Below are positions 1 to 9,737 of a stretch of DNA of 64,000 nt, one piece after another. The DNA is from Anaerosacchariphilus polymeriproducens (GTDB taxonomy: Bacteria; Bacillota; Clostridia; Lachnospirales; Lachnospiraceae). Numbering within the stretch: position 1 is the stretch's first letter; each line of letters begins with the position of its first letter. Where the stretch lies: assembly GCF_003363435.1 (NCBI RefSeq), contig NZ_QRCT01000034.1, forward strand, positions 62,001-126,000, in the 5' to 3' direction. The notes under the pieces are model-generated. The model was given only the letters and a program-made list of their open reading frames with translations. It was not told the DNA's origin and ran no database searches. The position numbers and the translations under genes were made by a program.

Positions 1-69
1 TAAAAAATTCTAAATTGCATTTTAGATAAAGATAGCTTATGATAAAGACGAATGAATAGGAGTAGTTCC

Positions 70-1395
70 ATGGAAACAAAAAAACACTATATTAAATGGG
101 TAGAAGAAAATAGCATTGCACAGGAATTGGGAATAGAACCCGGAGATTTCCTGCTTTCTATAAATCAACAACCGATTGAAGATATTTTTGATTATCATTT
201 TTTAGTGAATGACGAATATATAGAAGTATTGATAGAAAAACCGGATCAAGAGCAATGGGAGTTTGAAATTGAGAAGGAATATGAAGAAGATTTGGGGATT
301 ACTTTTGATAATGGACTTATGGATGAATATAAATCCTGCCATAACAAATGTATTTTTTGTTTTATAGACCAAATGCCTGAGGGAATGCGTGAAACTTTGT
401 ATTTTAAAGATGATGATTCCAGGTTATCTTTTTTGCAAGGGAATTATATAACCCTCACAAATATGAAAGATAGAGATATTGAACGTATTATAGAATATCA
501 TCTTGAGCCAATAAATATTTCTTTTCATACTACAAACCCGGAACTAAGATGTAAGATGTTGAATAACCGCTTTGCAGGAGAAGCTCTAAAGAAAGTACAG
601 AAGTTTTATGAAGCGGGTATTACGATGAATGGACAGATTGTATTATGTAAAGGAGTTAACGATGGAGCTGAATTAGAACGAAGCATTGAAGATTTAATGA
701 AATATCTTCCGTATTTACAAAGCGTATCCGTTGTACCGGTTGGGATTACAAAATATCGAAAAGGACTCTATCCATTAGAAAGTTTTCAGAAAGAAGATGC
801 GAATCAGGTTCTGGAAATAATTCATAAATGGCAGGAAAAAATTTATGTTGAGCATCAGACCCATTTTATCCATGCAGGAGATGAATGGTACATTTTGGCG
901 GAGAAAGAAATGCCAGGTGAAGAGACATATGATGGATATCTTCAATTAGAAAATGGAGTAGGAATGGTTCGTTTATTGGAAGATGAGTTTTTACAAGCAC
1001 TTTATAAAGAAAAAGGTTCACTAATAAAAAAAGAATTTTCACTTGCCACCGGAAAATTGGCGTATACTTATTTAAAAAAGTTTCTGATTGCATTTCAGAA
1101 TAAATATCCCAATATAAAAGTCCATTTATATGCAATATCGAATGACTTTTTTGGGGAACAAATTACAGTATCCGGTTTAATTACGGGACAAGATCTGAAA
1201 AAGCAGTTGCTCGGGAAAAAACTTGGAACAAGATTACTCCTGCCTTGCAATATGTTTCGAAGTGGAGAAAAAGTTTTTCTGGATGATATGACCAAAGAGG
1301 AATTGGAAAATGCTTTACAAGTATCAATAGATATTGTAAAATCAAGCGGAAAAGACTTGTTGATGAGTCTGCTTGAAGAAGAAAAGGAGTTTTGA
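70..1395 (+). CDS. DUF512-family Fe-S protein with PDZ-like N-terminus
   Basis: The protein has about 441 residues and belongs to the DUF512 family, whose biochemical role is not established. It begins with a PDZ-like segment (ELGIEPGD, then INQQPI, within the first 60 residues). This is followed by CHNKCIFCF, which has the CxxxCxxC spacing used by radical SAM enzymes to hold a 4Fe-4S cluster. The ATG at 70 is chosen because AGGAG lies seven bases before it; an in-frame ATG at 52 would sit on top of that ribosome site. The stop is two bases before the der start, so the two are probably co-transcribed. A link to ribosome or membrane maturation is only inference from the neighbours. Confidence 0.85.
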   Translation: METKKHYIKWVEENSIAQELGIEPGDFLLSINQQPIEDIFDYHFLVNDEYIEVLIEKPDQEQWEFEIEKEYEEDLGITFDNGLMDEYKSCHNKCIFCFIDQMPEGMRETLYFKDDDSRLSFLQGNYITLTNMKDRDIERIIEYHLEPINISFHTTNPELRCKMLNNRFAGEALKKVQKFYEAGITMNGQIVLCKGVNDGAELERSIEDLMKYLPYLQSVSVVPVGITKYRKGLYPLESFQKEDANQVLEIIHKWQEKIYVEHQTHFIHAGDEWYILAEKEMPGEETYDGYLQLENGVGMVRLLEDEFLQALYKEKGSLIKKEFSLATGKLAYTYLKKFLIAFQNKYPNIKVHLYAISNDFFGEQITVSGLITGQDLKKQLLGKKLGTRLLLPCNMFRSGEKVFLDDMTKEELENALQVSIDIVKSSGKDLLMSLLEEEKEF

Positions 1396-1396
1396 A

Positions 1397-2719
1397 ATGA
1401 GTAAACCAATCGTAGCGATCGTAGGACGTCCAAATGTAGGGAAATCAACATTGTTTAATGCTCTGGCCGGAGAGATGATTTCCATTGTTAAAGATACACC
1501 CGGAGTTACCCGCGATCGAATTTATGCAGATATTAATTGGCTGGATATGACATTTACATTAATTGATACCGGTGGAATAGAACCGGATTCTAATGATGTT
1601 ATATTGGCACAAATGAGAGAACAGGCAGAAATTGCTATAGAAACTGCTGATGTTATTATATTTATTACGGATGTACGACAAGGACTGGTAGATTCTGATG
1701 CTAAAGTAGCTGATATGCTTAGACGTTCACACAAACCGGTCGTATTAATCGTAAATAAAGTGGATAATTTTGATAAATTCATGCCTGATGTATATGAATT
1801 TTACAATTTAGGAATTGGAGAACCTATTCCTGTTTCAGCAGCTTCCAAACTTGGAATTGGTGATATGCTGGATGAAATTGCAAAACATTTTCCAAAGGAA
1901 GAAATGGAAGAAGTAGAAGATGAAAGACCGCGCGTAGCGATTGTTGGAAAGCCTAATGTTGGAAAATCTTCTATGATAAACAAATTATTAGGTGAAAATC
2001 GTGTAATCGTATCAGATATAGCAGGAACGACCAGGGATGCCATTGATACGGAAATCATTTGGCAGGATCGGAAATATGTATTTATTGATACGGCTGGGCT
2101 TAGAAGAAAGAATAAAATAAAGGAAGAGTTAGAGCGGTATAGTATTATACGGGCTGTTACAGCAGTAGAAAGGGCAGACGTTGTTATCATTACGATAGAT
2201 GCAACGGAAGGAGTAACAGAACAAGATGCTAAAATTGCAGGAATTGCTCATGAACGTGGAAAAGGTATTATAATTGCCGTTAATAAATGGGATGCAATTG
2301 AAAAAGATAACAAAACAGTAAAACAGTATACTCAGAAAGTCCGGGAAATTTTAAGTTTTATGTCATATGCAGAAATTCAGTTTATTTCAGCGAAGACAGG
2401 TCAAAGAATTACCAAATTGTTTGATATGATTGATATGGTAATTGAAAATAGTACGTTAAGAATTGCAACAGGAGTCTTAAACGAAATTGTTTCAGAAGCT
2501 GTGGCTATGCAGCAACCACCTTCGGACAAAGGAAAGAGATTAAAAATTTATTATATAACACAGGTTTCTGTAAAACCGCCGACTTTTGTTATATTTGTAA
2601 ATGACAAGCAATTAATGCATTTTTCATATACGAGATATTTGGAAAATAGGATTAGAGATTCCTTTGGATTTAAAGGAACTTCATTGAAATTTTTTGTTAG
2701 GGAAAGAAAGGAAAAGTAA
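1397..2719 (+). CDS. der: Ribosome-associated GTPase Der (EngA)
   Basis: Der is a double-domain GTPase needed for late assembly of the 50S ribosomal subunit. Two complete G domains are visible: the first P-loop is GRPNVGKST at residues 10-18, the second is GKPNVGKSS near residue 183, and NKVD and NKWD supply the guanine-specific G4 motifs. A KH-like C-terminal domain ends in FVRERKEK. The length of 440 residues is normal. The start at 1397 follows AAGGAG and begins [10 protein letters not shown] as in relatives; an in-frame upstream start lies inside the preceding gene and adds unrelated residues. plsY starts two bases after the stop. Confidence 0.97.
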   Translation: MSKPIVAIVGRPNVGKSTLFNALAGEMISIVKDTPGVTRDRIYADINWLDMTFTLIDTGGIEPDSNDVILAQMREQAEIAIETADVIIFITDVRQGLVDSDAKVADMLRRSHKPVVLIVNKVDNFDKFMPDVYEFYNLGIGEPIPVSAASKLGIGDMLDEIAKHFPKEEMEEVEDERPRVAIVGKPNVGKSSMINKLLGENRVIVSDIAGTTRDAIDTEIIWQDRKYVFIDTAGLRRKNKIKEELERYSIIRAVTAVERADVVIITIDATEGVTEQDAKIAGIAHERGKGIIIAVNKWDAIEKDNKTVKQYTQKVREILSFMSYAEIQFISAKTGQRITKLFDMIDMVIENSTLRIATGVLNEIVSEAVAMQQPPSDKGKRLKIYYITQVSVKPPTFVIFVNDKQLMHFSYTRYLENRIRDSFGFKGTSLKFFVRERKEK

Positions 2720-2721
2720 TT

Positions 2722-3372
2722 ATGATAGAACGTACACTTTGTATCCTAATTGGATATGTTTGTGGACTATTTCAAACAGGTTATTTTTATGGAAAAATGA
2801 AAAAAATTGATGTCCGTGAACATGGAAGTGGAAACGCAGGAGCTACGAATACATTGCGGACGCTTGGATTAAAGGCAGGTTTATGTACCTTTCTTGGTGA
2901 CAGCTTGAAAACCGTAGCAGCAGTCGCAATTGTAAAATTATTATTTAAAAATAATGATGTTGTGGATATTATAGTTTTAGGTGCTTATGCAGGAATGGGA
3001 GCTGTTTTAGGGCATAATTTTCCATTTTATTTAAATTTTAAAGGTGGCAAAGGGATTGCATCAACAGCAGGTCTGATTGTATCAATGTCCTGGTTAACGA
3101 ACAATTGGATATTAACATTACTTGGATTTTTGACATTTGTAATACCGGTTGCTATTACAAGATATGTATCATTGGGCTCGTTATTATTAATAGCTGGATT
3201 TCTATTAGAAGTGATAATTTTTGGACAAGGTGGAAAATTCGGAATGTCTCAATTGAGTTTGATTGAATTGTGGCTTATTATAGGTACTTTAACAGTTTTA
3301 GCATTTATGAAACATCGAGCTAATATTATTCGGCTTTGTAATGGAACAGAGAATAAATTGGGCAAAAAATGA
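2722..3372 (+). CDS. plsY: Acyl-phosphate:glycerol-3-phosphate acyltransferase PlsY
   Basis: This integral membrane enzyme puts the first acyl chain on glycerol-3-phosphate using acyl-phosphate. The family motifs are present: GSGNAGATNTLRTLG near residue 35, GHNFPFYLNFKGGKGIAST near residue 95, and a C-terminal KHRANIIRL. About five hydrophobic membrane segments are visible. The length of 216 residues is slightly above the usual 200. It lies directly between der and gpsA; gpsA makes its acceptor substrate, so the two genes form one phospholipid-entry step. Confidence 0.96.
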   Translation: MIERTLCILIGYVCGLFQTGYFYGKMKKIDVREHGSGNAGATNTLRTLGLKAGLCTFLGDSLKTVAAVAIVKLLFKNNDVVDIIVLGAYAGMGAVLGHNFPFYLNFKGGKGIASTAGLIVSMSWLTNNWILTLLGFLTFVIPVAITRYVSLGSLLLIAGFLLEVIIFGQGGKFGMSQLSLIELWLIIGTLTVLAFMKHRANIIRLCNGTENKLGKK

Positions 3373-3390
3373 AAACGGAGGAAAATATAA

Positions 3391-4404
3391 ATGGCTAATA
3401 TTAGTATATTAGGTGCAGGAAGCTGGGGTACAGCTTTAGCCGTCCTGCTTCATAAGAATGGGCATAATGTTACAATTTGGTCGATTGTAAACGAAGAAGT
3501 AGAAATGTTAAAAACGGAAAGAGAACATAAAGATAAACTTCCAGGTACAAAAATTCCTGAAGAAATTTATATTACAAACAATTTAGAAGAATCTATATTA
3601 GGAAAAGAAATTATGGTATTAGCTGTCCCATCGCCTTTTACTAGGTCAACCGCGCAGATAATGAAACCATTTGTTGCAGAAGGACAAGTGATTGTCAATG
3701 TGGCAAAGGGAATCGAAGAAAGTTCTTTAAAAACTCTGAGTGAAATTATCGAAGAAGAGATTCCGCAAGCAGAAGTTGCCGTTTTATCCGGACCGAGCCA
3801 TGCAGAAGAAGTAGGAAAAGAACTGCCTACTACTTGCGTGGTCGGAACGAAGAAAAAGGAAACAGCTCAGATGCTGCAACAGGTTTTTACAAGTGATGTA
3901 TTCCGCGTTTATACAAGTCCGGATGTATTAGGAATTGAATTGGGCGGAGCGTTGAAAAATGTAATAGCTTTAGCAGCTGGAATAGCGGATGGATTGGGAT
4001 ATGGAGATAATACAAAAGCGGCTTTGATCACCAGAGGAATTGCAGAAATCTCAAGATTGGGTATTGCAATGGGAGGAAAGAAAGAGACATTGAATGGTCT
4101 GACCGGAATTGGTGATTTAATCGTAACCTGTGCCAGTATTCATAGTCGGAACCGTAAGGCTGGTTATCTTATAGGACAGGGAAAATCTATGGATGAAGCC
4201 ATGAAAGAAGTTAAAATGATTGTAGAAGGGGTATATTCTGCAAAAGCTGCAATTGCATTAGCAAAAAAATATAATGTAGATTTACCGATTATTGAACAGG
4301 TGAATTTGGTACTTTTTGAAAATAAATCAGCAGAGGCAGCGGTAAAAGAGCTGATGCTGAGAGATATGAAGATGGAGCATAATAATTTACCTTGGGAAGA
4401 ATAA
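3391..4404 (+). CDS. gpsA: Glycerol-3-phosphate dehydrogenase [NAD(P)+]
   Basis: This cytoplasmic enzyme reduces dihydroxyacetone phosphate to sn-glycerol-3-phosphate for phospholipid synthesis. The Rossmann motif GAGSWGTALA is at residues 8-17. The substrate and catalytic region contains SGPSHAEEV and GGALKNVIALAAGIADGLG with the conserved lysine, and TGIGDLIVTC follows. At 337 residues it has normal length. A GGAGG ribosome site lies before the ATG. In many Bacilli and Clostridia spoIVA follows closely in this cluster; here about 8 kb of other genes intervene. Confidence 0.97.
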   Translation: MANISILGAGSWGTALAVLLHKNGHNVTIWSIVNEEVEMLKTEREHKDKLPGTKIPEEIYITNNLEESILGKEIMVLAVPSPFTRSTAQIMKPFVAEGQVIVNVAKGIEESSLKTLSEIIEEEIPQAEVAVLSGPSHAEEVGKELPTTCVVGTKKKETAQMLQQVFTSDVFRVYTSPDVLGIELGGALKNVIALAAGIADGLGYGDNTKAALITRGIAEISRLGIAMGGKKETLNGLTGIGDLIVTCASIHSRNRKAGYLIGQGKSMDEAMKEVKMIVEGVYSAKAAIALAKKYNVDLPIIEQVNLVLFENKSAEAAVKELMLRDMKMEHNNLPWEE

Positions 4405-4422
4405 GGTGATCGGAGGTGTAAA

Positions 4423-5721
4423 ATGGGTATTTTAATAAAAAATATTAAAGCAGTTTTATTACAAGAAGAGAAATTTGTAATAGAGACGAAAGATATATAT
4501 ATTGAAAAAGATAAAATAGTTGGAATCAGCAATGAGCCAAAAAATTTTATTCAAGAAAAAATAATTGATGGAACGAATAAACTTCTTTTACCGGGTCTTA
4601 TCAACTGTCATACCCATTCTTATATGTCAGTATTTCGCAATTGTGCCGATGATCTTGCTTTTGACGACTGGCTGTTCAAGAACATTTTACCTTTGGAAGA
4701 TAAATTAATACCTGAAGATGCTTATTGGGGCGCTTTGCTCTCAATTATGGAAATGCTTCGTACCGGAACCACTTGTTTTTTAGATATGCATATGTTTCCG
4801 AATGAAATAGCAAAAGCAGTTGAAGATTCAGGTATTCGTGGTGTTTTATCAAGAGGACTTGTAGGCTTTGGTGATGATGAAGGTGGCCGCTTGAGATTAT
4901 CGCAAGCGAAGGAGGAAATGAATAATTATAAAGATTCTTCAAGATTATCATTTTTATATGGACCTCATGCCCCATATACCTGTGATCAGGATTATTTAAA
5001 AATTGTATTAGAAGAAGCGAAAAAAGATAATAAGGGTATTCACATTCACTTATCAGAAAGTAAAAATGAAATCGAAAATATGAAAAAGCAAAATAATTGT
5101 ACACCGATAGAATATGTGAATCAAATAAATTTATTTGACAAGAATACATTAGCAGCACATTGTGTACAGTTAACAGAAAAAGATATTGAGATATTACGAG
5201 AGAAAAAAGTAAATGTAATTACAAATCCAGCAAGTAATATGAAATTGGGGAATGGATTTGCGCCAATTACAAAGTTAATGGAACAAGGTATTAATATCTG
5301 CTTAGGTACAGATGGGGCGGCAAGTAATAATTCTTTAAATTTATTTCATGAAATGAGTCTTTTAGCTTTGATCCATAAAGGAGTGGAGGAGAATGCACAG
5401 GCTGTCAGCGCACAAGACGCATTAAAATTTGCTACAATGAATGGAGCAAGGGCCTTACAAATGGAAGATTCAATAGGACAAATCAAAGAAGGTATGAAAG
5501 CTGATTTAATTATTCTTAATCTAAATAACCCGCAATTTTCTCCACGGAACAATTTAATTGCCGGATTATGTTATTCCGGAACGGGTTCTGAGGTAGAAAC
5601 TGTATTGGTAGATGGTAATATAGTCATGGAAGACAAGAAATTTACATTTATTGATGAAAAAGAGGTTTATGTTCATATTGAACAAATTTCAAAGCGTTTA
5701 GGATTAGACAGGAGGTATTAA
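4423..5721 (+). CDS. mtaD: MTA/SAH deaminase (amidohydrolase), copy 1
   Basis: This amidohydrolase probably deaminates S-adenosylhomocysteine (and perhaps methylthioadenosine) to the inosyl form. Metal-site motifs are seen in order: HTHSYMS (HxH) near residue 64, HIHLSES with the third histidine, AAHCVQL with the next histidine, and GTDGAASNN with the aspartate. DDWLFKNILPLE matches the substrate-proximal Trp and Glu of characterised MTA/SAH deaminases such as Thermotoga TM0936. Strong GGAGG precedes the ATG. The stop is one base before the ahcY start, and the ahcY ribosome site lies inside this gene, so translation is likely coupled. A role as a generic guanine- or chlorohydrolase-like enzyme is less likely given the partner. 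Confidence 0.88.
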   Translation: MGILIKNIKAVLLQEEKFVIETKDIYIEKDKIVGISNEPKNFIQEKIIDGTNKLLLPGLINCHTHSYMSVFRNCADDLAFDDWLFKNILPLEDKLIPEDAYWGALLSIMEMLRTGTTCFLDMHMFPNEIAKAVEDSGIRGVLSRGLVGFGDDEGGRLRLSQAKEEMNNYKDSSRLSFLYGPHAPYTCDQDYLKIVLEEAKKDNKGIHIHLSESKNEIENMKKQNNCTPIEYVNQINLFDKNTLAAHCVQLTEKDIEILREKKVNVITNPASNMKLGNGFAPITKLMEQGINICLGTDGAASNNSLNLFHEMSLLALIHKGVEENAQAVSAQDALKFATMNGARALQMEDSIGQIKEGMKADLIILNLNNPQFSPRNNLIAGLCYSGTGSEVETVLVDGNIVMEDKKFTFIDEKEVYVHIEQISKRLGLDRRY

Positions 5722-5722
5722 A

Positions 5723-6973
5723 ATGAGCAATGCAATTAGAGACATTAACTTAGCTCCATCAGGAGAACAAAAAATTGAATGGGTGAAGAGAAATTGTCCA
5801 TTACTTAGAAATTTGGAAATTGAATTTGCCAAGACCAAACCTTTTCAGGGAAAAAGAGTGGCATTGTCCATTCATTTAGAGGCTAAAACAGCTTACCTTT
5901 GTAAAGTATTAGCGGCTGGTGGTGCTGAGATGTTCATTACAGGCAGCAATCCACTTTCCACACAGGATGATGTTGCAGCAGCGTTAGTAAAAGCAGGTTT
6001 AAATGTTTTTGCATGGCATGATTGTACGGCTGAAGAATATGAAGGACATATTGAGAAAGTATTAGAAAATGATTGTAATATTATTATTGATGACGGCGGG
6101 GATTTAGTAAATATGTTACATACTAAATTTCAAGATAAAATCAGTCATGTAATCGGTGGATGTGAAGAGACCACAACAGGTATTATCCGTCTGATGGCAA
6201 TGGAAAAACAGGGTGAATTGAAATTTCCAATGGTATTAGTAAATGATGCAGATTGTAAGCATTTATTTGATAATAGATATGGAACAGGACAATCTGTCTG
6301 GGATGGAATTAACCGTACTACAAATTTAATTGTTGCCGGAAAACAGGTAGTTGTCGCAGGATATGGCTGGTGTGGTAAAGGCGTGGCTATGAGAGCGAAA
6401 GGCCTGGGTGCGCAGGTGATTGTTACAGAGATTGATCCTGTAAAAGCAATTGAAGCGGTGATGGATGGATTTGAAGTAATGGAAATGAAAGAAGCTGCAA
6501 AAGTAGGAGATTTCTTTGTAACGGTAACAGGATGTAACCACGTTATAGATGAAGAAGATTTTGCAGTAATGAAAGATGGTGCAATTCTTTGTAATGCAGG
6601 ACATTTTGATATTGAAATTGATATGAAACGTTTAGATGAAATCGCTATGAAAAAAGAAGAGGCCAGAAAAAATATTATGGGTTATCAATTAGATGAGAAC
6701 CGTTGGATTTATGTTCTTGCAGAAGGCAGATTAGTGAACTTAGCAGCTGGAGATGGACATCCGGCAGAAATCATGGATATGAGTTTTGCAATTCAAGCTT
6801 TAAGTGCAAAGTATTTGGTAGAACATGCGGATTCTTTAAAAGAAAAATTGATATCTGTGCCAAAAGAAGTAGATATGGATGTAGCAGCCAGAAAATTAGC
6901 TTATCTGGGTAAATCTATTGATAGTCTTACAGAAGAACAAGAAGAATATTTAAATAGTTCTAATATATCATAA
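5723..6973 (+). CDS. ahcY: Adenosylhomocysteinase (possibly S-inosylhomocysteine hydrolase)
   Basis: AhcY-family enzymes split S-adenosylhomocysteine into homocysteine and adenosine using tightly bound NAD. Visible motifs are LSIHLEAKTA near the N-terminus, GGCEETTTGI, the NAD-binding VVAGYGWCGKGVAMRAKGLG near residue 215, TGCNHVI, and NAGHFDIEID. At 416 residues it is of the shorter archaeal/Thermotoga type: it ends EEQEEYLNSSNIS and lacks the longer tail of most bacterial and eukaryotic enzymes. Archaeal members of this short type have been shown to use S-inosylhomocysteine instead. The mtaD deaminase immediately upstream favours that substrate here, but this is inference. Confidence 0.95.
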   Translation: MSNAIRDINLAPSGEQKIEWVKRNCPLLRNLEIEFAKTKPFQGKRVALSIHLEAKTAYLCKVLAAGGAEMFITGSNPLSTQDDVAAALVKAGLNVFAWHDCTAEEYEGHIEKVLENDCNIIIDDGGDLVNMLHTKFQDKISHVIGGCEETTTGIIRLMAMEKQGELKFPMVLVNDADCKHLFDNRYGTGQSVWDGINRTTNLIVAGKQVVVAGYGWCGKGVAMRAKGLGAQVIVTEIDPVKAIEAVMDGFEVMEMKEAAKVGDFFVTVTGCNHVIDEEDFAVMKDGAILCNAGHFDIEIDMKRLDEIAMKKEEARKNIMGYQLDENRWIYVLAEGRLVNLAAGDGHPAEIMDMSFAIQALSAKYLVEHADSLKEKLISVPKEVDMDVAARKLAYLGKSIDSLTEEQEEYLNSSNIS

Positions 6974-6990
6974 AACTTAGAAATTGAATG

Positions 6991-7038
6991 AGATGAGATT
7001 AGCATAGGATTATATATGTTAACCTCATCTTATTTTGT
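6991..7038 (+). terminator. Probable terminator after ahcY
   Basis: AGATGAG pairs with CTCATCT, extended by TTA/TAA across a one-base bulge, around a long AT-rich loop, and is followed by TATTTTG. The T-run is short, so termination may be weak. Confidence 0.5.
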
Positions 7039-7142
7039 AGGTTCTATAATAAATATTCATAGAACCGATATTTGTTATTCTACGGTATGTAGATTGTAAA
7101 TTTACATTATAAATTATAAAATATTCATGAGGTGATAAAAAC

Positions 7143-7730
7143 ATGGATAATATGAAAATAGGAAATTTAATAATTCAGTGTAGAAAAGAAAAAAATCTGA
7201 CACAAAAAGAATTAGCAGATCTGCTACATGTCAGTGATAAGACGATATCGAAATGGGAGAGAGGTTTAGGATGTCCTGATATTGACAGCATAAAAAATTT
7301 GGCTGATGTTTTCAGTGTGAATGTAACGGAAATTTTATCCGGGGATATTATTTTGAATGGTAATGACAGTGGAAATATTAAAAAAACTAAATTTTATGTT
7401 TGCCCTCAATGTGGGAATGTCGTTACAAGTACGAATCCTTTAATCATTAATTGTTGTGGAAAGAAACTATTAGAACTACCAATAGAAAATACGATTGAAT
7501 CAGTTTTTAAGCTTAAACTTGAATATATTGAAGATGAGATTTATGTTTCGATCGATCATGAAATGAAGAAACAGAACTATATTTCATTCATTGCATATTT
7601 AACATCAGATAAAATGATGATGAAAAAATTATATCCGGAACAGAATGCAGAAGCAAGATTTAAAATAAGCGGTCATGGAATTCTATATATATACTGTAAA
7701 CAATATGGATTATTGCAAAAAAACATTTAA
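7143..7730 (+). CDS. XRE-type HTH regulator fused to a desulfoferrodoxin-like domain
   Basis: Residues 5-62 form a Cro/CI-type helix-turn-helix (LTQKELADLLHVSDKTISKW). Residues 82-195 resemble desulfoferrodoxin. VCPQCGN (Cys87, Cys90) and NCCGKK (Cys104, Cys105) match its rubredoxin-like Cys4 centre. DHEM (His139) and YCKQYG (Cys185) align with the superoxide-reductase iron site. Three expected histidine ligands are replaced: Asn145 where the KHW histidine should be, Tyr188 where the final histidine should be, and no histidine at the EKH position. The protein is therefore probably a DNA-binding sensor with a metal-Cys4 site rather than a superoxide reductase. Targets are unknown. A GAGGTGATAAAAAC ribosome site precedes the ATG. 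Confidence 0.8.
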   Translation: MDNMKIGNLIIQCRKEKNLTQKELADLLHVSDKTISKWERGLGCPDIDSIKNLADVFSVNVTEILSGDIILNGNDSGNIKKTKFYVCPQCGNVVTSTNPLIINCCGKKLLELPIENTIESVFKLKLEYIEDEIYVSIDHEMKKQNYISFIAYLTSDKMMMKKLYPEQNAEARFKISGHGILYIYCKQYGLLQKNI

Positions 7731-7801
7731 TGTTTGAAAAAAATATATTATATAATAAGGATAATACATATAATAGGATAATGAAACATTAGAGGATTAT
7801 T

Positions 7802-9085
7802 ATGGAAATATATGTGGTAAAACAGGGAGATACTGTATTTTCGATAGCAGCAAAGTTTGGTATAACTGTTGAAAAACTAATAATCGAAAATGAAATAAAA
7901 GAACCATATTATCTTGTGGTTGGTCAAACTTTGGTCATTACATATCCAGTACAGGTATATATAGTTAAAGAAGGAGATACCTTAATTGGTATTGCAGAAG
8001 CTTTTTCAGTAACATTATTACAGTTATTGCAAAACAACCCTACTATTTCCAATCGACAGTATCTATATCCTGGGGAGATATTAGTTATTCATTATAACAA
8101 TAATTTAGGAAATGTATGGGTAGCTGGTTATACTTACCCTTTTATAAATAATATAACTCTTAAAAAGACATTACCTTATATGACATACATTCTTATTTTC
8201 AACTATCGAATAACAGGCAATGGTGAGATTGTAGGAAGTGATAAAGATGTTGAGGTTATTAATACAGCAAAAGTGTATGAAACAGCCACTACTTTGGTTT
8301 TAACAACATTTTCGCAAATTGGAGAAATTAATTTAGAAATTGAATATGATGTTCTCTTAAATCAAAGAAATCAGGATAAAATTATTGAAAACCTACTGAA
8401 TATAATAAAATCAAAAGGGTATAATGGAGTTAATATGTCGATTCAATTCATTACGGAATCAAACCAGCATTTATACCTAAATTTTTTAACAAACCTGTCA
8501 AACTATTTACATACTGTTGGTTATAAGGTGTTTTTAACAATAAATCCAGGTTTAGAATATAATGTGGATGAAATTATTTTTAAAAAAATAAATTATGCAG
8601 ATTTCAGCAAAGTATCAGACGGTATCTTATTTTTACAATATGATTGGGCTCTTATAAATAAACCACCCGTCCCAATTTCAATTATAACAACAAGTTCATT
8701 ATTAGATTATATTGTATCGCAGGTTCCGCTCGATAAGATTAGAATCGGATTACCAACATTAGGTTATGATTGGCAATTACCCTATGTCGAAGGCAAATCA
8801 GAAGCGAATGTTCTATATTTTGATTCTGTTTTAGCTTTAGCAATAGAAACAAATTCCGTCATCAAATATGATGAAACTTATTTGGCTGCCTATTTTGAAT
8901 ATATAGATAATAATAATAATCAGCATATCGTATGGTTCAATGATGCAAGAAGTATAAATTCATCATTAAAAATTTTACAAAGTTATGGAATCGATGGTAT
9001 TGGTGTTTGGAATATCATGAAATACTTTGCGCAGATGTGGCTGGTGATTAATACCCAATATCATATAGTAAAAACTGATATCTAA
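7802..9085 (+). CDS. Two-LysM protein with degenerate GH18 (SleL/YaaH-like) domain
   Basis: Two N-terminal LysM modules (residues 2-47 and 51-97) should bind peptidoglycan or spore cortex. The remainder has the layout of the GH18 domain of the spore-cortex N-acetylglucosaminidases SleL and YaaH, ending with GVWNIMKYFAQMW. The GH18 catalytic strand normally reads DxxDxDxE; here residues 208-215 are NGVNMSIQ, so the catalytic Glu position is Gln215 and the supporting Asp is Ser213. There is no signal peptide, as in other LysM spore proteins deposited from the mother cell. It is probably a spore-coat or cortex binding protein without hydrolase activity. The next gene converges on it. Confidence 0.8.
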   Translation: MEIYVVKQGDTVFSIAAKFGITVEKLIIENEIKEPYYLVVGQTLVITYPVQVYIVKEGDTLIGIAEAFSVTLLQLLQNNPTISNRQYLYPGEILVIHYNNNLGNVWVAGYTYPFINNITLKKTLPYMTYILIFNYRITGNGEIVGSDKDVEVINTAKVYETATTLVLTTFSQIGEINLEIEYDVLLNQRNQDKIIENLLNIIKSKGYNGVNMSIQFITESNQHLYLNFLTNLSNYLHTVGYKVFLTINPGLEYNVDEIIFKKINYADFSKVSDGILFLQYDWALINKPPVPISIITTSSLLDYIVSQVPLDKIRIGLPTLGYDWQLPYVEGKSEANVLYFDSVLALAIETNSVIKYDETYLAAYFEYIDNNNNQHIVWFNDARSINSSLKILQSYGIDGIGVWNIMKYFAQMWLVINTQYHIVKTDI

Positions 9086-9107
9086 AATTATGGAATTACT
9101 AATTGAC

Positions 9108-9692
9108 TTACTTCGTTTCTTCTGGGATAAATGTTTTGATTGCATTTGTCATTATCTTTCCGGTTAATTCAGACATATATTCTGGGGGTTCTTTCGTCCC
9201 GCCTTTTAACCAGTTTTCTATGATACCAATGCATCCGGTAATGCAGAATGAAGATATCAGTTCCAAATCATTCACAGAAGCAGGTACCATAGATATAAGT
9301 GTTTTTAAATTCATATCAGAAATCATTTGTTTCATTTTATTTACAAAAGTGATATCTCCATATGGCCCCATTAAAGCATAACAAATATCTGCATTGTTAT
9401 AGATAAAAGAAAAGATATTGGTCATTAATGGAAAATGTAATTCTTTCAAGTTTTTAGCTGGATAATGATTTATCATATAAATAAATTCTTCCATCAATTC
9501 ATTTTCAATTTTTTCAAGCATATCAAAAATATCTGCGTAATGTAAATAAAAAGTGGAACGATTAATGTCTACTTCATCGACGAGTTCTTTTACTGAAATT
9601 TCTTTAATACTTTTCGTTCGCATTAATTTTGTAAGTCCGGCTCTTAGCTGGGCTTTTGTTTTTCTCACTCTGCGATCTGTTTTTTTTTGCAT
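9108..9692 (-). CDS. TetR/AcrR-family transcriptional regulator
   Basis: The protein has 194 residues. The N-terminal HTH reads IKEISVKELVDEVDINRSTFYLHY, typical of TetR-family repressors; the C-terminal ligand domain is poorly conserved and ends in a TetR_C-like helix (GCIGIIENWLKGG). AAGGAGG precedes the ATG at 9692; an in-frame upstream start lacks a ribosome site. It is transcribed divergently from a YhgE/Pip membrane protein, the usual arrangement for a repressor and its target exporter, so it likely controls that gene and itself. The inducer is unknown. Confidence 0.9.
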   Translation of the reverse strand: MQKKTDRRVRKTKAQLRAGLTKLMRTKSIKEISVKELVDEVDINRSTFYLHYADIFDMLEKIENELMEEFIYMINHYPAKNLKELHFPLMTNIFSFIYNNADICYALMGPYGDITFVNKMKQMISDMNLKTLISMVPASVNDLELISSFCITGCIGIIENWLKGGTKEPPEYMSELTGKIMTNAIKTFIPEETK

Positions 9693-9737
9693 ACAAAAAC
9701 CTCCTTTTAATCGACAATAGAGTTTTAATTTTCTATT

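Noticed and set aside
9103-9381. Plus-strand reading frame of 92 residues
   Set aside because: It is the shadow of the TetR-family gene on the minus strand, has no domain and starts without a ribosome site.
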